The notes beneath the pieces were generated by a model. It was not told the DNA's origin. It ran no database searches and saw nothing but the letters and a program-made list of their open reading frames with translations. Below, piece by piece: positions 24,783-32,259 of a DNA stretch of 64,000 bases. The stretch is from JAJEEA01 sp965243615 (GTDB taxonomy: Bacteria > Acidobacteriota > Vicinamibacteria > Vicinamibacterales > UBA8438). A program made the translations under genes and the position numbers. The stretch lies in contig CBDEVO010000003.1 of the NCBI GenBank assembly GCA_965243615.1, forward strand, positions 310,001-374,000, read 5' to 3'. Numbering within the stretch: the stretch's first letter is position 1; the number at the start of each line of letters is the position of its first letter.

Positions 24783-24940
24783 GCGTTCTCTCGTGTGGGT
24801 TCCCGGTCGGGGCCGCACCGCCCGTCCAGTCTCGGTCTCGCCACTTGCTCGGCGCTCATCTCCCGGACCCGCTGGCCCATCGCGTCGATCACCACGTCGA
24901 TGGCGTCAAGCGGCCCGGTCCGCCGGGACGGTCGTGACGC
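24779..24940 (-). pseudogene. 3' remnant of a lost operon gene upstream of the J-domain gene
   Basis: The frame ends LDAIDVVIDAMGQRVREMSA then EQVARPRLDGR, and its stop at 24779-24781 overlaps the J-domain ATG (ATGA). The regular helical sequence and the coupling suggest a genuine C-terminus. The upstream part belongs to other decayed sequence. The family is not recognised. Confidence 0.35.
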
Positions 24941-25365
24941 GGCGGCCGATGGGATCCTCACAGCCTGACCGACCCGGGGTTGTCGTACTCTACCCGCGTG
25001 TCGGCGAATCGTGCGTAGACGGTGCTTCGCGGAGGAACGACTCGCATAAAGTAGGATACCGCTTCGCCCTGCGGAAACGGGCCAAGAACCCGGATCGACG
25101 CGATCGAGCACTGCCGCGGTCCAGTCGAGCACGCCCCCGAGGCCGAGCGGCTGCAGGCGGCCCGGGTCGGAGATCTGCTGAACAGCGGCCCGGAGGACCG
25201 GCGCCCGAAGGTGCTCATCGCCGTGCGCCAGTCGAACGCTCCGGGCGGGGCGGGACCGTGCGCCCACAGGACCCACGCTGAGAACACGCCGTAGGACAGC
25301 GTCTGCACCGGGTGGAGCAGGCATGCGCCGACTGTGGCATGATGCACATGGAAACTCCATTCGGC
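24783..25365. other. Gene-free decayed stretch upstream of Uma2
   Basis: 583 bases without an intact gene. It holds the coupled gene tail (24779-24940), the restriction-enzyme remnant (24958-25320) and, at its right end, the shared sequence ctgtggcatgatg (25332-25344) that precedes both Uma2 copies. Confidence 0.5.
24958..25320 (-). pseudogene. Remnant of a type ISP/IIG-like restriction-modification enzyme
   Basis: Two reading frames together spell a stretch resembling the segment just before the methyltransferase domain of single-chain restriction-methylation enzymes. It runs QTLSYGVFSAWVLWAHGP (25310-25255), then in another frame RLQPLGLGGVLDWTAAVLDR, then back to the first frame with FPQGEAVSYF. 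At least two frameshifts are needed, and no helicase or methylase motifs remain. Family assignment is by recalled pattern. Confidence 0.4.
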
Positions 25366-26100
25366 ATGGCTGAACTCGACGTCACGTCACGGTCCGGCGC
25401 GCCCGGAACCGTCCCGCCGCCGCGAGCCTCCGCGCCCTGCACGCCGACGCTGGAGAACGGAGACCGCCTCACGCGGTGCGAGTTCGAGCGCCGGTACGCT
25501 TTGCGACCGGAACTGAAGAAAGCGCAACTGATCGAGGGAATCGTCTACATGCCCTCCCCCGTCCGCTTCGCCGCGCACGGGGAGCCGCACGCGGCGATTC
25601 TCGGTGTACTGCTCCACTACAGCGCGTTCACGCCGGGTGTGAGCGTCGGCGACAACGCCACGGTCAGGCTCGACCTGGACAACGAGCCGCAGCCCGACGT
25701 CCTGTTGCGCATCGAGCCGGAAGCCGGCGGCCGGTCGCGGTTGAGTGACGACGACTACGTCGAGGGTTCGCCGGAGTTGATCGTCGAGATCGCCGCCAGC
25801 AGCGCGTCCATCGACCTGCACGACAAGCTGCGCGCCTACCGCCGCAACGGCGTGCAGGAGTACGTCGTGTGGCGCACCCAGGAACGGCGCATCGACTGGT
25901 TCGAGCTGGCCGACGGCGACTACCGTCCCCTGCCTGCCGACGCCGCCGGTGTCGTCCACAGCCGCGTCTTCCCCGGCCTGTGGCTCGCCTGCCGCGCCCT
26001 GCTGAACGGAGACCTCGCCGCCGCCCTCGGAGAGCTGCAGAAGGGCATCGACACCGACCAACACCGCCAGTACGCCGCCCGGCTGGCCGAGCCGTCCTGA
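25366..26100 (+). CDS. Uma2-family (DUF820) endonuclease-like protein
   Basis: 244 residues of the PD-(D/E)xK-fold Uma2 family, common in expanding copy numbers in cyanobacteria and acidobacteria; biological role unknown. Conserved sites seen: a His in FAAHGEPHAAILGVL, the Asp of NEPQPDVLL, and the core PELIVEIAASSASIDLHDKL with Glu and distal Lys, then YVVW. Start ATG 25366 matches the decayed copy's start; ATG 25348 is also in frame. A second, truncated copy of its 5' end lies 2.2 kb upstream. Confidence 0.85.
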   Translation: MAELDVTSRSGAPGTVPPPRASAPCTPTLENGDRLTRCEFERRYALRPELKKAQLIEGIVYMPSPVRFAAHGEPHAAILGVLLHYSAFTPGVSVGDNATVRLDLDNEPQPDVLLRIEPEAGGRSRLSDDDYVEGSPELIVEIAASSASIDLHDKLRAYRRNGVQEYVVWRTQERRIDWFELADGDYRPLPADAAGVVHSRVFPGLWLACRALLNGDLAAALGELQKGIDTDQHRQYAARLAEPS

Positions 26101-26147
26101 AACCGCCAGCGGACGCCCACCGTCCCGGGACGACGTTCGAGGCGTGA

Positions 26148-26167
26148 TTTGTATATACTGTTTGTAT
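26148..26167 (+). promoter_or_regulatory. BrnTA promoter/operator candidate
   Basis: An AT-rich island immediately before brnT contains the direct repeat TTTGTAT (26148-26154 and 26161-26167), a palindrome GTATATAC (26151-26158) and a -10-like TATACT (26154-26159). BrnA represses its own operon, so this is the expected operator site. Confidence 0.5.
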
Positions 26168-26177
26168 TCACGCAACC

Positions 26178-26453
26178 GTGGACTTCACGTGGGATGCCGG
26201 GAAGAGTGACGACAATCTGCGTGACCGCGGATTCGACTTCGCGTTCGCGTCCTTGATCTTCGACGGCGTCACGGTCGAGGTGGAGGACCGTCGACGCGAC
26301 TACGGAGAGAAGCGCATGGTCGCAATCGGGCAGGCCGACGGGATTCACCTCACCGTGGTCTACACCGACCGCGACCGCGCGCGGCGCATCATCTCGGCCC
26401 GGAGGAGCAACCGCCGTGAACGCCAAGTCTACGCGAGAGCCGGGACGGGATGA
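26178..26453 (+). CDS. brnT: BrnT-family ribonuclease toxin
   Basis: 91 residues matching the RelE-fold BrnT toxin: FTWDAGKSDDNLRDRGFDFA, FDGVTVEVEDRRRDYGEKR, and the C-terminal RIISARRSNRRERQVYA with the catalytic Arg-rich end. BrnT blocks translation by RNA cleavage. The start is GTG 26178. It overlaps brnA by 38 bases. Both genes appear intact, so this is the only complete toxin-antitoxin pair in the window. Confidence 0.9.
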   Translation: MDFTWDAGKSDDNLRDRGFDFAFASLIFDGVTVEVEDRRRDYGEKRMVAIGQADGIHLTVVYTDRDRARRIISARRSNRRERQVYARAGTG

Positions 26454-26721
26454 GCACCGGCCGCCGAGCCGCGGCCGAGCCGACATCGAACAGCTGCGCG
26501 CGGCGTCCGAGGACCGCATCGCCGCCACTTCCCCCCCCGAGCTGAAGGACCTGCCACCGGACTTCTGGGACGACGCCGTGGCGACACCGGCACCCAAGCG
26601 GGCGATCTCGCTCCGCGTCGATCAGGACGTGCTCGACTGGTTCCGGGCCGGCGGCCCGCGGTACCAGACGCGCATGAACGCAGTCCTTCGCTCGTACGTG
26701 TCGAGGATGCTCGGGAAGTGA
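26416..26721 (+). CDS. brnA: BrnA-family antitoxin
   Basis: 101 residues. The C-terminal half is the ribbon-helix-helix domain (KRAISLRVDQDVLDWFRAGG, then YQTRMNAVLRSYVSRML), preceded by the typical LPPDFWDDAVATP segment that contacts BrnT. It binds the toxin and represses the operon. The start is GTG 26416 within brnT; the N-terminal 40 residues are charged and probably disordered. Confidence 0.88.
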   Translation: MNAKSTREPGRDEHRPPSRGRADIEQLRAASEDRIAATSPPELKDLPPDFWDDAVATPAPKRAISLRVDQDVLDWFRAGGPRYQTRMNAVLRSYVSRMLGK

Positions 26722-26787
26722 ACCAGCCCACGAAACGGGGTGTACTGCCCGGACGCACCGGAAACGGATGGAAGCGGATGGCCCGCC

Positions 26788-27258
26788 TCAGCGCGGGGGG
26801 CGGCCGGGGCGGTCGCCTCGCGGCCTCCGACCGCCGTCAGGGCCGCGGGGACCGAACCGATCGCGGCGGTCGCGGCGCATCCTGACGATGCGGCTCTCGA
26901 AGATCTCCATCTGCTCGGCGGTGAGGATGGTGGCGATCTCGGCGTTCATCTGCGTCCGCTCGGCCTCGAACTGCTCGCGGACGCTGGCGTCCAGCTCGCG
27001 AAAGCGGAGCCGGCCCGCCTCGAAGACCTCCCGGAGCCGCCCGCGCTGATCGTCGGAGAGCTCGAGGTTCGCATCCAGGCGGTCGAGCAGCCTCTCGGTC
27101 CTCCGAGCCGAGCTCGGCGGCGGTCCGCCCCGGCCCCGGAACCCGCGAGGCGGCTCGGGATCGAGCCACGGCCGCACCGCGAACCCGGCGGCGAGCCCGC
27201 CGCTGAACACGACGAGGACGAAGAGACCGGCCCACAGGCGCAATCTGGTTCGGTTCAT
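26788..27258 (-). CDS. Spy/CpxP-like periplasmic LTXXQ protein
   Basis: 156 residues. A signal anchor (LRLWAGLFVLVVFSGGLAAG) is followed by a helical Spy-like domain (LELSDDQRGRLREVFEAGRL, ILTAEQMEIFESRI, carrying the LTxxQ-type motif) and a basic Arg/Gly/Pro tail (RRDRFGPRGPDGGRRPRGD). Relatives are periplasmic chaperones or metal sensors induced by envelope stress. It is the third gene of an operon with an ECF sigma factor and its anti-sigma factor, 36 bases downstream of the latter. Confidence 0.75.
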   Translation of the reverse strand: MNRTRLRLWAGLFVLVVFSGGLAAGFAVRPWLDPEPPRGFRGRGGPPPSSARRTERLLDRLDANLELSDDQRGRLREVFEAGRLRFRELDASVREQFEAERTQMNAEIATILTAEQMEIFESRIVRMRRDRRDRFGPRGPDGGRRPRGDRPGRPPR

Positions 27259-27294
27259 CGCTTCATCCCTGCCCTGGCCCCGGCCGCGCGACCG

Positions 27295-27777
27295 TCAGAA
27301 AGACCCGTCCCGACCCGACGTCAGCACCGCCTCCAGCAGGGCGTCGTCGGTCACTTCTTCCTGCCACAGCAGGCTGAGCGCGGGCGATCCCGCGGCATCG
27401 TCGACCTCGACCCAGTCGGTCACGAGGTCCGAGAACTCGATCGGCTCGACCGCCGCAGCGGGCCGGAGCCCCACCCCCGCCGCCACCAGCAGGGCGGCCG
27501 CCACCGGCGCGAGCCGCACCGTCCAGCGGCGCCAGTTGATGACGTCGAGCCAGGTGGGCGGGCCGTCGAGGTGCGCCATGACCCGGGTCGCGAACCCGAG
27601 CGGCGGCGCCACGTCGGGCCGCGCGGAGAGGACCGCGGCCACGTCGTCCTCGCCGCCCGCCGCCTCGCCGCACGCGGCGTAGTCGTCGAGATGCGCCTCC
27701 GGAGGCTCGGCGTCGACGGCGTCGAGGCGTCCCGTCGCGCGCGTGATGACCGCACGTTCCACGTCGTCGGATCTCAT
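27295..27777 (-). CDS. Probable membrane anti-sigma factor
   Basis: 160 residues. An N-terminal cytoplasmic part (HLDDYAACGEA; no complete HxxxCxxC zinc motif) is followed by one membrane helix (APVAAALLVAAGVGLRPAAA) and an exported C-terminal tail. The position, overlapping the sigma gene by four bases (ATGA), and the topology point to a regulator that holds the sigma factor at the membrane. No enzyme motif is visible. Confidence 0.7.
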   Translation of the reverse strand: MRSDDVERAVITRATGRLDAVDAEPPEAHLDDYAACGEAAGGEDDVAAVLSARPDVAPPLGFATRVMAHLDGPPTWLDVINWRRWTVRLAPVAAALLVAAGVGLRPAAAVEPIEFSDLVTDWVEVDDAAGSPALSLLWQEEVTDDALLEAVLTSGRDGSF

Positions 27778-28418
27778 GACGACCTCCCCATCAGCGGCTG
27801 CAGCAGCGGCCGGAGCCGGCGGCGGGCGCGGAAGATGCGGGACTCGACGGTCCCGATCGGCGCCCCCGTCGCGGCCGCGATCTCCTTGTAGTCGAGCCCC
27901 TCGACGTCGCGCAGGACCACCGCTACCCGGAGGTCCGGCGGCAGGGCGGCCAGCGCGCGGTCGATCGCCTCGCGCCGCACCAGGGCCGTCTCGGCGTCGG
28001 CGTCCCCGGCGGGGACGTCGGCGGCGGCGAGGGGGCCGGCCTCGTCGTCCAGGCTCCCGTCCTCGACCCGGCCCCGCCGGGCCCGGCGCTCGAGCCCGGT
28101 GCGGGCGGCGTTCGTGGCGATGGTGTAGAGCCAGGTCTTGAACGAGCTGTCGCCGCGGAAGCGGGCCAGCGACCGCCAGGCGCGGATGAAGGTCTCCTGC
28201 GCGACGTCCTCCGCGTCGGCGGGGTCCTTCACGATCGCCATCGCGTAGTTGACGATGCGGGTCTGGTGGCGCCGGATGAGCGCCTCGAACGCGTCGCGGT
28301 CACCGGCGACGGCGGCGCCGACCAGCGGCCGGTCCGGGTCGACCGCCCGCGCCTCGCCGGCCGCCGCCGCCCGCCGCGCCGGCTTCTCGACGGCACTGAC
28401 GCCGACACCGGTCTCCAT
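27774..28418 (-). CDS. ECF-family RNA polymerase sigma factor
   Basis: 214 residues. Region 2 is DAFEALIRRHQTRIVNYAMA, then DAEDVAQETFIRAWRSLARF and SFKTWLYTIATNAARTGLER. Region 4 has LPPDLRVAVVLRDVEGLDYK, then IAAATGAPIGTVESRIFRAR. It recruits polymerase to stress or envelope genes. Start ATG 28418 has GGGAG six bases upstream; the frame is open to 28517. Its stop overlaps the anti-sigma gene. A GGAATAA-type promoter 120 bases upstream may make it self-activated. Confidence 0.9.
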   Translation of the reverse strand: METGVGVSAVEKPARRAAAAGEARAVDPDRPLVGAAVAGDRDAFEALIRRHQTRIVNYAMAIVKDPADAEDVAQETFIRAWRSLARFRGDSSFKTWLYTIATNAARTGLERRARRGRVEDGSLDDEAGPLAAADVPAGDADAETALVRREAIDRALAALPPDLRVAVVLRDVEGLDYKEIAAATGAPIGTVESRIFRARRRLRPLLQPLMGRSS

Positions 28419-28537
28419 GGCGAACTCCCGGGCGGCGTTGGCGGCGGGGGCCAAGACCCCCATCGGCTGCCATCCCGGCAGGGCGACGCTCGACGCCTGG
28501 TACATGGCGGACCTCACGGAACGGTGCTCCCGGTACC

Positions 28538-28566
28538 GTGGACCGCACGCCCCCTGCGTTTATTCC
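28538..28566 (-). promoter_or_regulatory. Candidate ECF-type promoter of the sigma operon
   Basis: On the minus strand GGAATA (28566-28561) is followed after 16 bases by GGTCC (28544-28540). This resembles the general ECF pattern GGAAC-N16/17-GTC. It lies about 120 bases before the chosen sigma start. Self-regulation is typical of such operons; this assignment is by pattern only. Confidence 0.35.
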
Positions 28567-28628
28567 ACCCACGCGACAACGAACCGTCTTCCACCCGCGC
28601 GACACGAACCGTCGGCGAGCGAAGGCGG

Positions 28629-29471
28629 CTACTCGGAAACGGTGACCTGGACGATGGCCGAGGTCCAGCAGCACTGGAAGCCCCTGCCGCCCACGCCGGT
28701 CGCGTCGAGGGCCTCGGCCCGCAGCCAGTACTCGCCGGGGGCGCCGAAGGTCGCGGTGGTCCGGGGGTTCTGCGGCGCCGTCTCCTCGTACTCGAACACC
28801 GCCTCGGCGAACTCGACTTCTCCCGGGCCCCGCAGCTTGTGCCAGCGCAGGCTCATGGGCGGGCTGCGCTGGAACGGGCTCTCGCGCACGTGGGTGTCGG
28901 GCGTGACGTCGGACAGCCAGACGCTCAGCTCGACGGGGCTCCCGACCGTGCCGCCCAGGCGCTCGGCGATGCCGACGGGGGGGCCGGTGAGCGACGGGCC
29001 GTCCTCGGCGAAGCGGATCGTCGGCGGCTCGTTGTTGTTGGACGCGTCCTTGAACGGCTCGACGAAGTACGGCGCCTGGGTGTGGAAGGGAATGGTGACC
29101 GGCTCGTCGTTGGCGATCAGCGTCCAGCTCAGGTCGCCGTCGAAGTCGCCAGGCACCTCGATGGTGAAGACGCCCCACGACCGGCCCGGGGGAAAGTGGG
29201 TCGGCTGGCCCCGGTCCCGCGGGCCCGGGCTGAAGTGGTTCAGCTCGCCGACGGGCAGATCCACCGACTGCTCGGTGTTCGAGTTGAAGAAGCCGATGAG
29301 CAGCGTCGCGGTACCGTCGGGGTTCCCGTACCAGCCCTCGAACGCGGGATAGACCGGCGCGCCGAAGCCCTGGAGCGTCCTGGGAATCTGCGCGGCGGCT
29401 CCCGCCGGCCCGAGAGCGATGCCGAGCAGGGCGGCCGCCGCCGCGAGCCTCACCGAGCGATGCGTCCGCAT
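28629..29471 (-). CDS. Secreted protein of unknown function
   Basis: 280 residues with a signal peptide (VRLAAAAALLGIALGPAGAAA). The mature part begins PRTLQGFGAPVYPAFEGWYG and reads like beta-rich extracellular modules (FTIEVPGDFDGDLSWTLIAN; FGAPGEYWLRAEALDATGVG), the last resembling an Ig/PKD-like strand pattern. No catalytic motif was found. The paired Cys in GFQCCW is unusual. It lies downstream of the copper-monooxygenase/cytochrome gene, which is on the same strand. Confidence 0.65.
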   Translation of the reverse strand: MRTHRSVRLAAAAALLGIALGPAGAAAQIPRTLQGFGAPVYPAFEGWYGNPDGTATLLIGFFNSNTEQSVDLPVGELNHFSPGPRDRGQPTHFPPGRSWGVFTIEVPGDFDGDLSWTLIANDEPVTIPFHTQAPYFVEPFKDASNNNEPPTIRFAEDGPSLTGPPVGIAERLGGTVGSPVELSVWLSDVTPDTHVRESPFQRSPPMSLRWHKLRGPGEVEFAEAVFEYEETAPQNPRTTATFGAPGEYWLRAEALDATGVGGRGFQCCWTSAIVQVTVSE

Positions 29472-29558
29472 GACGAAACCTCCTCTGTACGTAGCGGAAG
29501 CCGCCCCGATGGTGATGGGGCGGCTGCCACGATTCCCGTCGTTCGTCGGCCGGCTTGG

Positions 29559-29616
29559 CCCGCCAATCGTCGCCGAACGTGACCGCAAGGTCGCGCTACG
29601 GCCCCGCTTGCGCCCG
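29559..29616 (-). repeat. Dispersed intergenic repeat copy
   Basis: This contains AATCGTCGCCGAACG, followed by a GC-rich arm with GGTCGCGCTACGGCC and CCGCTTGC. A copy of about 75% identity lies at 51134-51190, and shorter ones at 41886-41922 and 5160-5192. It sits between two exported-protein genes. Confidence 0.5.
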
Positions 29617-29659
29617 ACCGACCCGACCGGAGTCCGCACCGTTTCCGCGGCGCAGACTG

Positions 29660-30991
29660 CTATTCGTCGTCGGCGAGGAACGCCTCGCGCTCGGCCACCG
29701 CCGCCGCGAAGTCCTCGTCGTCCATGTAGGTGACGTTGACCCAGGCGTGCCCCATCTCGTCCACGGTGCGGTCGCCGTAGCCGACCCACTGGTTCGGGTC
29801 GGGGTTGGCGCGGTTGGCCGAGGTGTTGTCGTACCACGACTTCAGGGCGATGACGGTGCCCTTGGGCAGCAGGGGCGCCGCGTGGTCGGCATAGACGTAG
29901 CTGTTGTGCCAGTTGAAGTTGAAGTCGCTGACGCGGCTCAGGACCTGCTGCGACCCGTCGGGCAGGATCGCGGTCATCTGCATGCCCTTGCCCCGCAGGT
30001 GCATGTGCGGCTGGTAGTTCTCGATGCGGCCGTTCTGCTTGAGAACGTGGAAGTTCTCGGTCGTGGTGATGGCGTTGGGCGGAATCGAGAGCTGCTCGTA
30101 GCCCCCCTCGATGGTCGACCACGCCGACAGCACCTGCCGGTGCCTCGGCTCCTGGCCCTTGGGATAGAGATACAGCCCCAACTCGGCGGTGTCGGTGATC
30201 TCCTCGCCGACCGCCGAGTAGTGGATGTCCCACACGATGGTCGAGCCGGCCTTGATGAGCTTGCCGCTGCCCTCGCGCATGATCTCGCCCTGCTTGCCGA
30301 CGGCCCACTCCATCAGGATGCCGGGGCCGACTTCCGAGGCCGCGCCGAGCTCATCCTCGTCTTCCTCCTGCTGCAGGCGGGCGAGGGCGTGGTGGGTGAT
30401 GCGGCGGCCGGCCACGGTCGACGGGCGGATCTCGATGGCCCGGATCCACCGGTCCTCGGTCAGCCCCGTCGGCACCTCCGGCTTCCACCAGGCGTCCTGC
30501 GCCACGGCCGGCATGGTGTACGGCGTCGAGTAGATGATCAGGTCCGGCGGGCCGCCGAAGAGCCCGGCGTAGTTCCAGACGTCGTCGTCGGCGAACACCG
30601 CGGGCGGCGGCAGGTCGGCGAGGGCGCCCTGCGGCGCGCCGGCGTCGACCCACTGCACGATGGTGTCGATCTCGGCCTGCGTCAGCGACCGGTCGTTCTG
30701 GAACTCCTGGATGCCCACCGACTCGTCGATGTGCCAGGGCGGCATCTGCCGCGTCTCGACGCGGTTCCTGATGGAGCGCGCCCACGGCCGCGAGTCGGCG
30801 TAGGTCTGCAGCGACATCGGCGCGATGTAGCCCGGCCGGTGGCAGTTCTCGCACTTGGCCCGGAAGATCGGGGCCACGTCCTTGGTGTAGGTGGGGGTGG
30901 CCTCGTCCTGCGCCGCCGCCATGCCCGGAACCAGCATCAGGCCGCCGAGCGCGAGCGCCAAAGCGCCTCGAATCGTGCGTGTCCGTCTCAT
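29660..30991 (-). CDS. Exported cytochrome c / copper type II monooxygenase-like protein
   Basis: 443 residues with signal peptide. Near the N-terminus is a single haem motif (CENCHRPG, residues about 46-53) in a c-type domain (PPWHIDESVGIQEFQNDRSL). The rest resembles the ascorbate-dependent copper monooxygenase (DBH/PHM) fold, with candidate Cu ligands in RITHHALAR, VWDIHYSAVG and YQPHMHLRGKGM. Such fusions are common in Acidobacteriota and sometimes described as thiol-disulfide or redoxin-like; the substrate is unknown. ATG 30991 is chosen because it opens the signal peptide. Confidence 0.78.
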   Translation of the reverse strand: MRRTRTIRGALALALGGLMLVPGMAAAQDEATPTYTKDVAPIFRAKCENCHRPGYIAPMSLQTYADSRPWARSIRNRVETRQMPPWHIDESVGIQEFQNDRSLTQAEIDTIVQWVDAGAPQGALADLPPPAVFADDDVWNYAGLFGGPPDLIIYSTPYTMPAVAQDAWWKPEVPTGLTEDRWIRAIEIRPSTVAGRRITHHALARLQQEEDEDELGAASEVGPGILMEWAVGKQGEIMREGSGKLIKAGSTIVWDIHYSAVGEEITDTAELGLYLYPKGQEPRHRQVLSAWSTIEGGYEQLSIPPNAITTTENFHVLKQNGRIENYQPHMHLRGKGMQMTAILPDGSQQVLSRVSDFNFNWHNSYVYADHAAPLLPKGTVIALKSWYDNTSANRANPDPNQWVGYGDRTVDEMGHAWVNVTYMDDEDFAAAVAEREAFLADDE

Positions 30992-31089
30992 CACTGCTGC
31001 TCCTCGCCGCTGCCCGCGGCCATCCCGTGGCGCCCATGCCCGCCACGGTCGCCCATCGGCAACCCGTGGCGGGAGTCCCCCGCTGCCTT

Positions 31090-31113
31090 GAGCGGCGATG
31101 CGTCTCGCCGCTC
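31090..31113. terminator. Hairpin in the divergent region at 31.1 kb
   Basis: GAGCGGCGA (31090-31098) pairs perfectly with TCGCCGCTC (31105-31113), 6-base loop, no T-tract. It lies between divergent genes, so it may be a leader or regulatory structure rather than a terminator. Confidence 0.35.
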
Positions 31114-31249
31114 GCCGTGCAACGCGGGGCTCCAACAAGGGCCGCCAACGCCGGAGGCACGGCGATGCGTGCGCCTCCCCGCGCTTGAACCGTCTATTAT
31201 TCTAGTCCCCGCACGTCGCGGTCAAGGTAGAGCCGAGGGAGGAAACGAC

Positions 31250-32239
31250 ATGTCGAACAGCCACGAACCCACTCGCCGGCGGTTTCTGCAGGGCGCCGGG
31301 ATCGCCGCCGGCGGAGCGATGGGCCACGCATTCGCGGGCGGACCCGCGAGCCTCGCCGGCGCGGCGGCCCAGGCGCCGGCCGCTTCGAGCCCGGGGGCCC
31401 GGTTCCGCGCCCTCCTCGGGGGCGCCGACCCCGCCCGCTGCATCAACTGCGGCGACGTGGCCACGGCCCGGCTGGCCGAGATGCACGGCTTCGAGATCGT
31501 GATGAGCGGCGGCAGCGCGCTGTCGCTGAGCAAGTACGGCACCGGCGACTTCGGCGTCATCACCATGGACGACCTGGTGGAGTTCTGCAACCGGACCTTC
31601 GACGCGGTCGGCGTGCCCATCATCGCCGACGCCGACGACGGCGGCGGCAACCCCCTCAACGTCTACCGCACCGTGCAGCGCATGGAGAAGGCGGGCGCCG
31701 CCTGCATCATGATCGAGGATCTGTACGGCGCGAAGCACCTCGCCGGCTATGATGAGGGCAAGATCATCGGCCGCGAGGCGATGGTCGACAAGGTGCACGC
31801 GGCGGTCGACGCGCGGCGCGACGCCGACACGGCGCTGCTCGTCCGCAGCGACGTGGTGGCCGACGGCGGCCCCCTCGACGAGGCGATCGAGCGGGTCGCG
31901 CTCTACGCGCAGGAAGGGGGCGACGTCATCTTCGTCCCCGGCATCCCCCTGGACCAGTGCCGGCGGGCGGTCGAGCTGGCCGGGCGCCCCATCCTGACCG
32001 GGGCCCCGTCGCTCGAGGCGGCGCGCGAGAGCGGGGTCGGCATCTTCTTCGTCGGCGCGATGGGGGCCATCGCCCTCGGCGCGGTCGACGACGCCATGGC
32101 CGTCCTCGCCCGCGACGGCAGCCTCGGCGACGCCGGCGGAGGCAGCCTCGGCGGCGCGCGGCGCCTCGAGCTCATCGGCAACGAGGCCGCGGTCGAGCGG
32201 GCGCGGCGGTTCAACGCGCTCCGCGAGGACGGCCAGTAG
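31250..32239 (+). CDS. Tat-exported isocitrate lyase/PEP-mutase superfamily protein
   Basis: 329 residues. A twin-arginine signal (TRRRFLQGAGIAAGGAMGHA) leads into a PEP-mutase/ICL TIM barrel: CINCGDVATARLAEMHGFEI, IIADADDGGGNPLNVYRTVQ (the DxDxGxG metal loop; here DADDGGGN), AGAACIMIEDLYGAK and LVRSDVVAD. Family members cleave or form C-C or C-P bonds in 2-oxo acids. The usual KKCG/KRCGH catalytic loop is replaced by GAKHLAG, so chemistry is uncertain. Export of an ICL-fold enzyme is unusual. The start ATG has GAGGGAGGA upstream. It is 20 bases upstream of fabV. Confidence 0.78.
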   Translation: MSNSHEPTRRRFLQGAGIAAGGAMGHAFAGGPASLAGAAAQAPAASSPGARFRALLGGADPARCINCGDVATARLAEMHGFEIVMSGGSALSLSKYGTGDFGVITMDDLVEFCNRTFDAVGVPIIADADDGGGNPLNVYRTVQRMEKAGAACIMIEDLYGAKHLAGYDEGKIIGREAMVDKVHAAVDARRDADTALLVRSDVVADGGPLDEAIERVALYAQEGGDVIFVPGIPLDQCRRAVELAGRPILTGAPSLEAARESGVGIFFVGAMGAIALGAVDDAMAVLARDGSLGDAGGGSLGGARRLELIGNEAAVERARRFNALREDGQ

Positions 32240-32259
32240 CGGGCCGTGGCGGAATCGGC

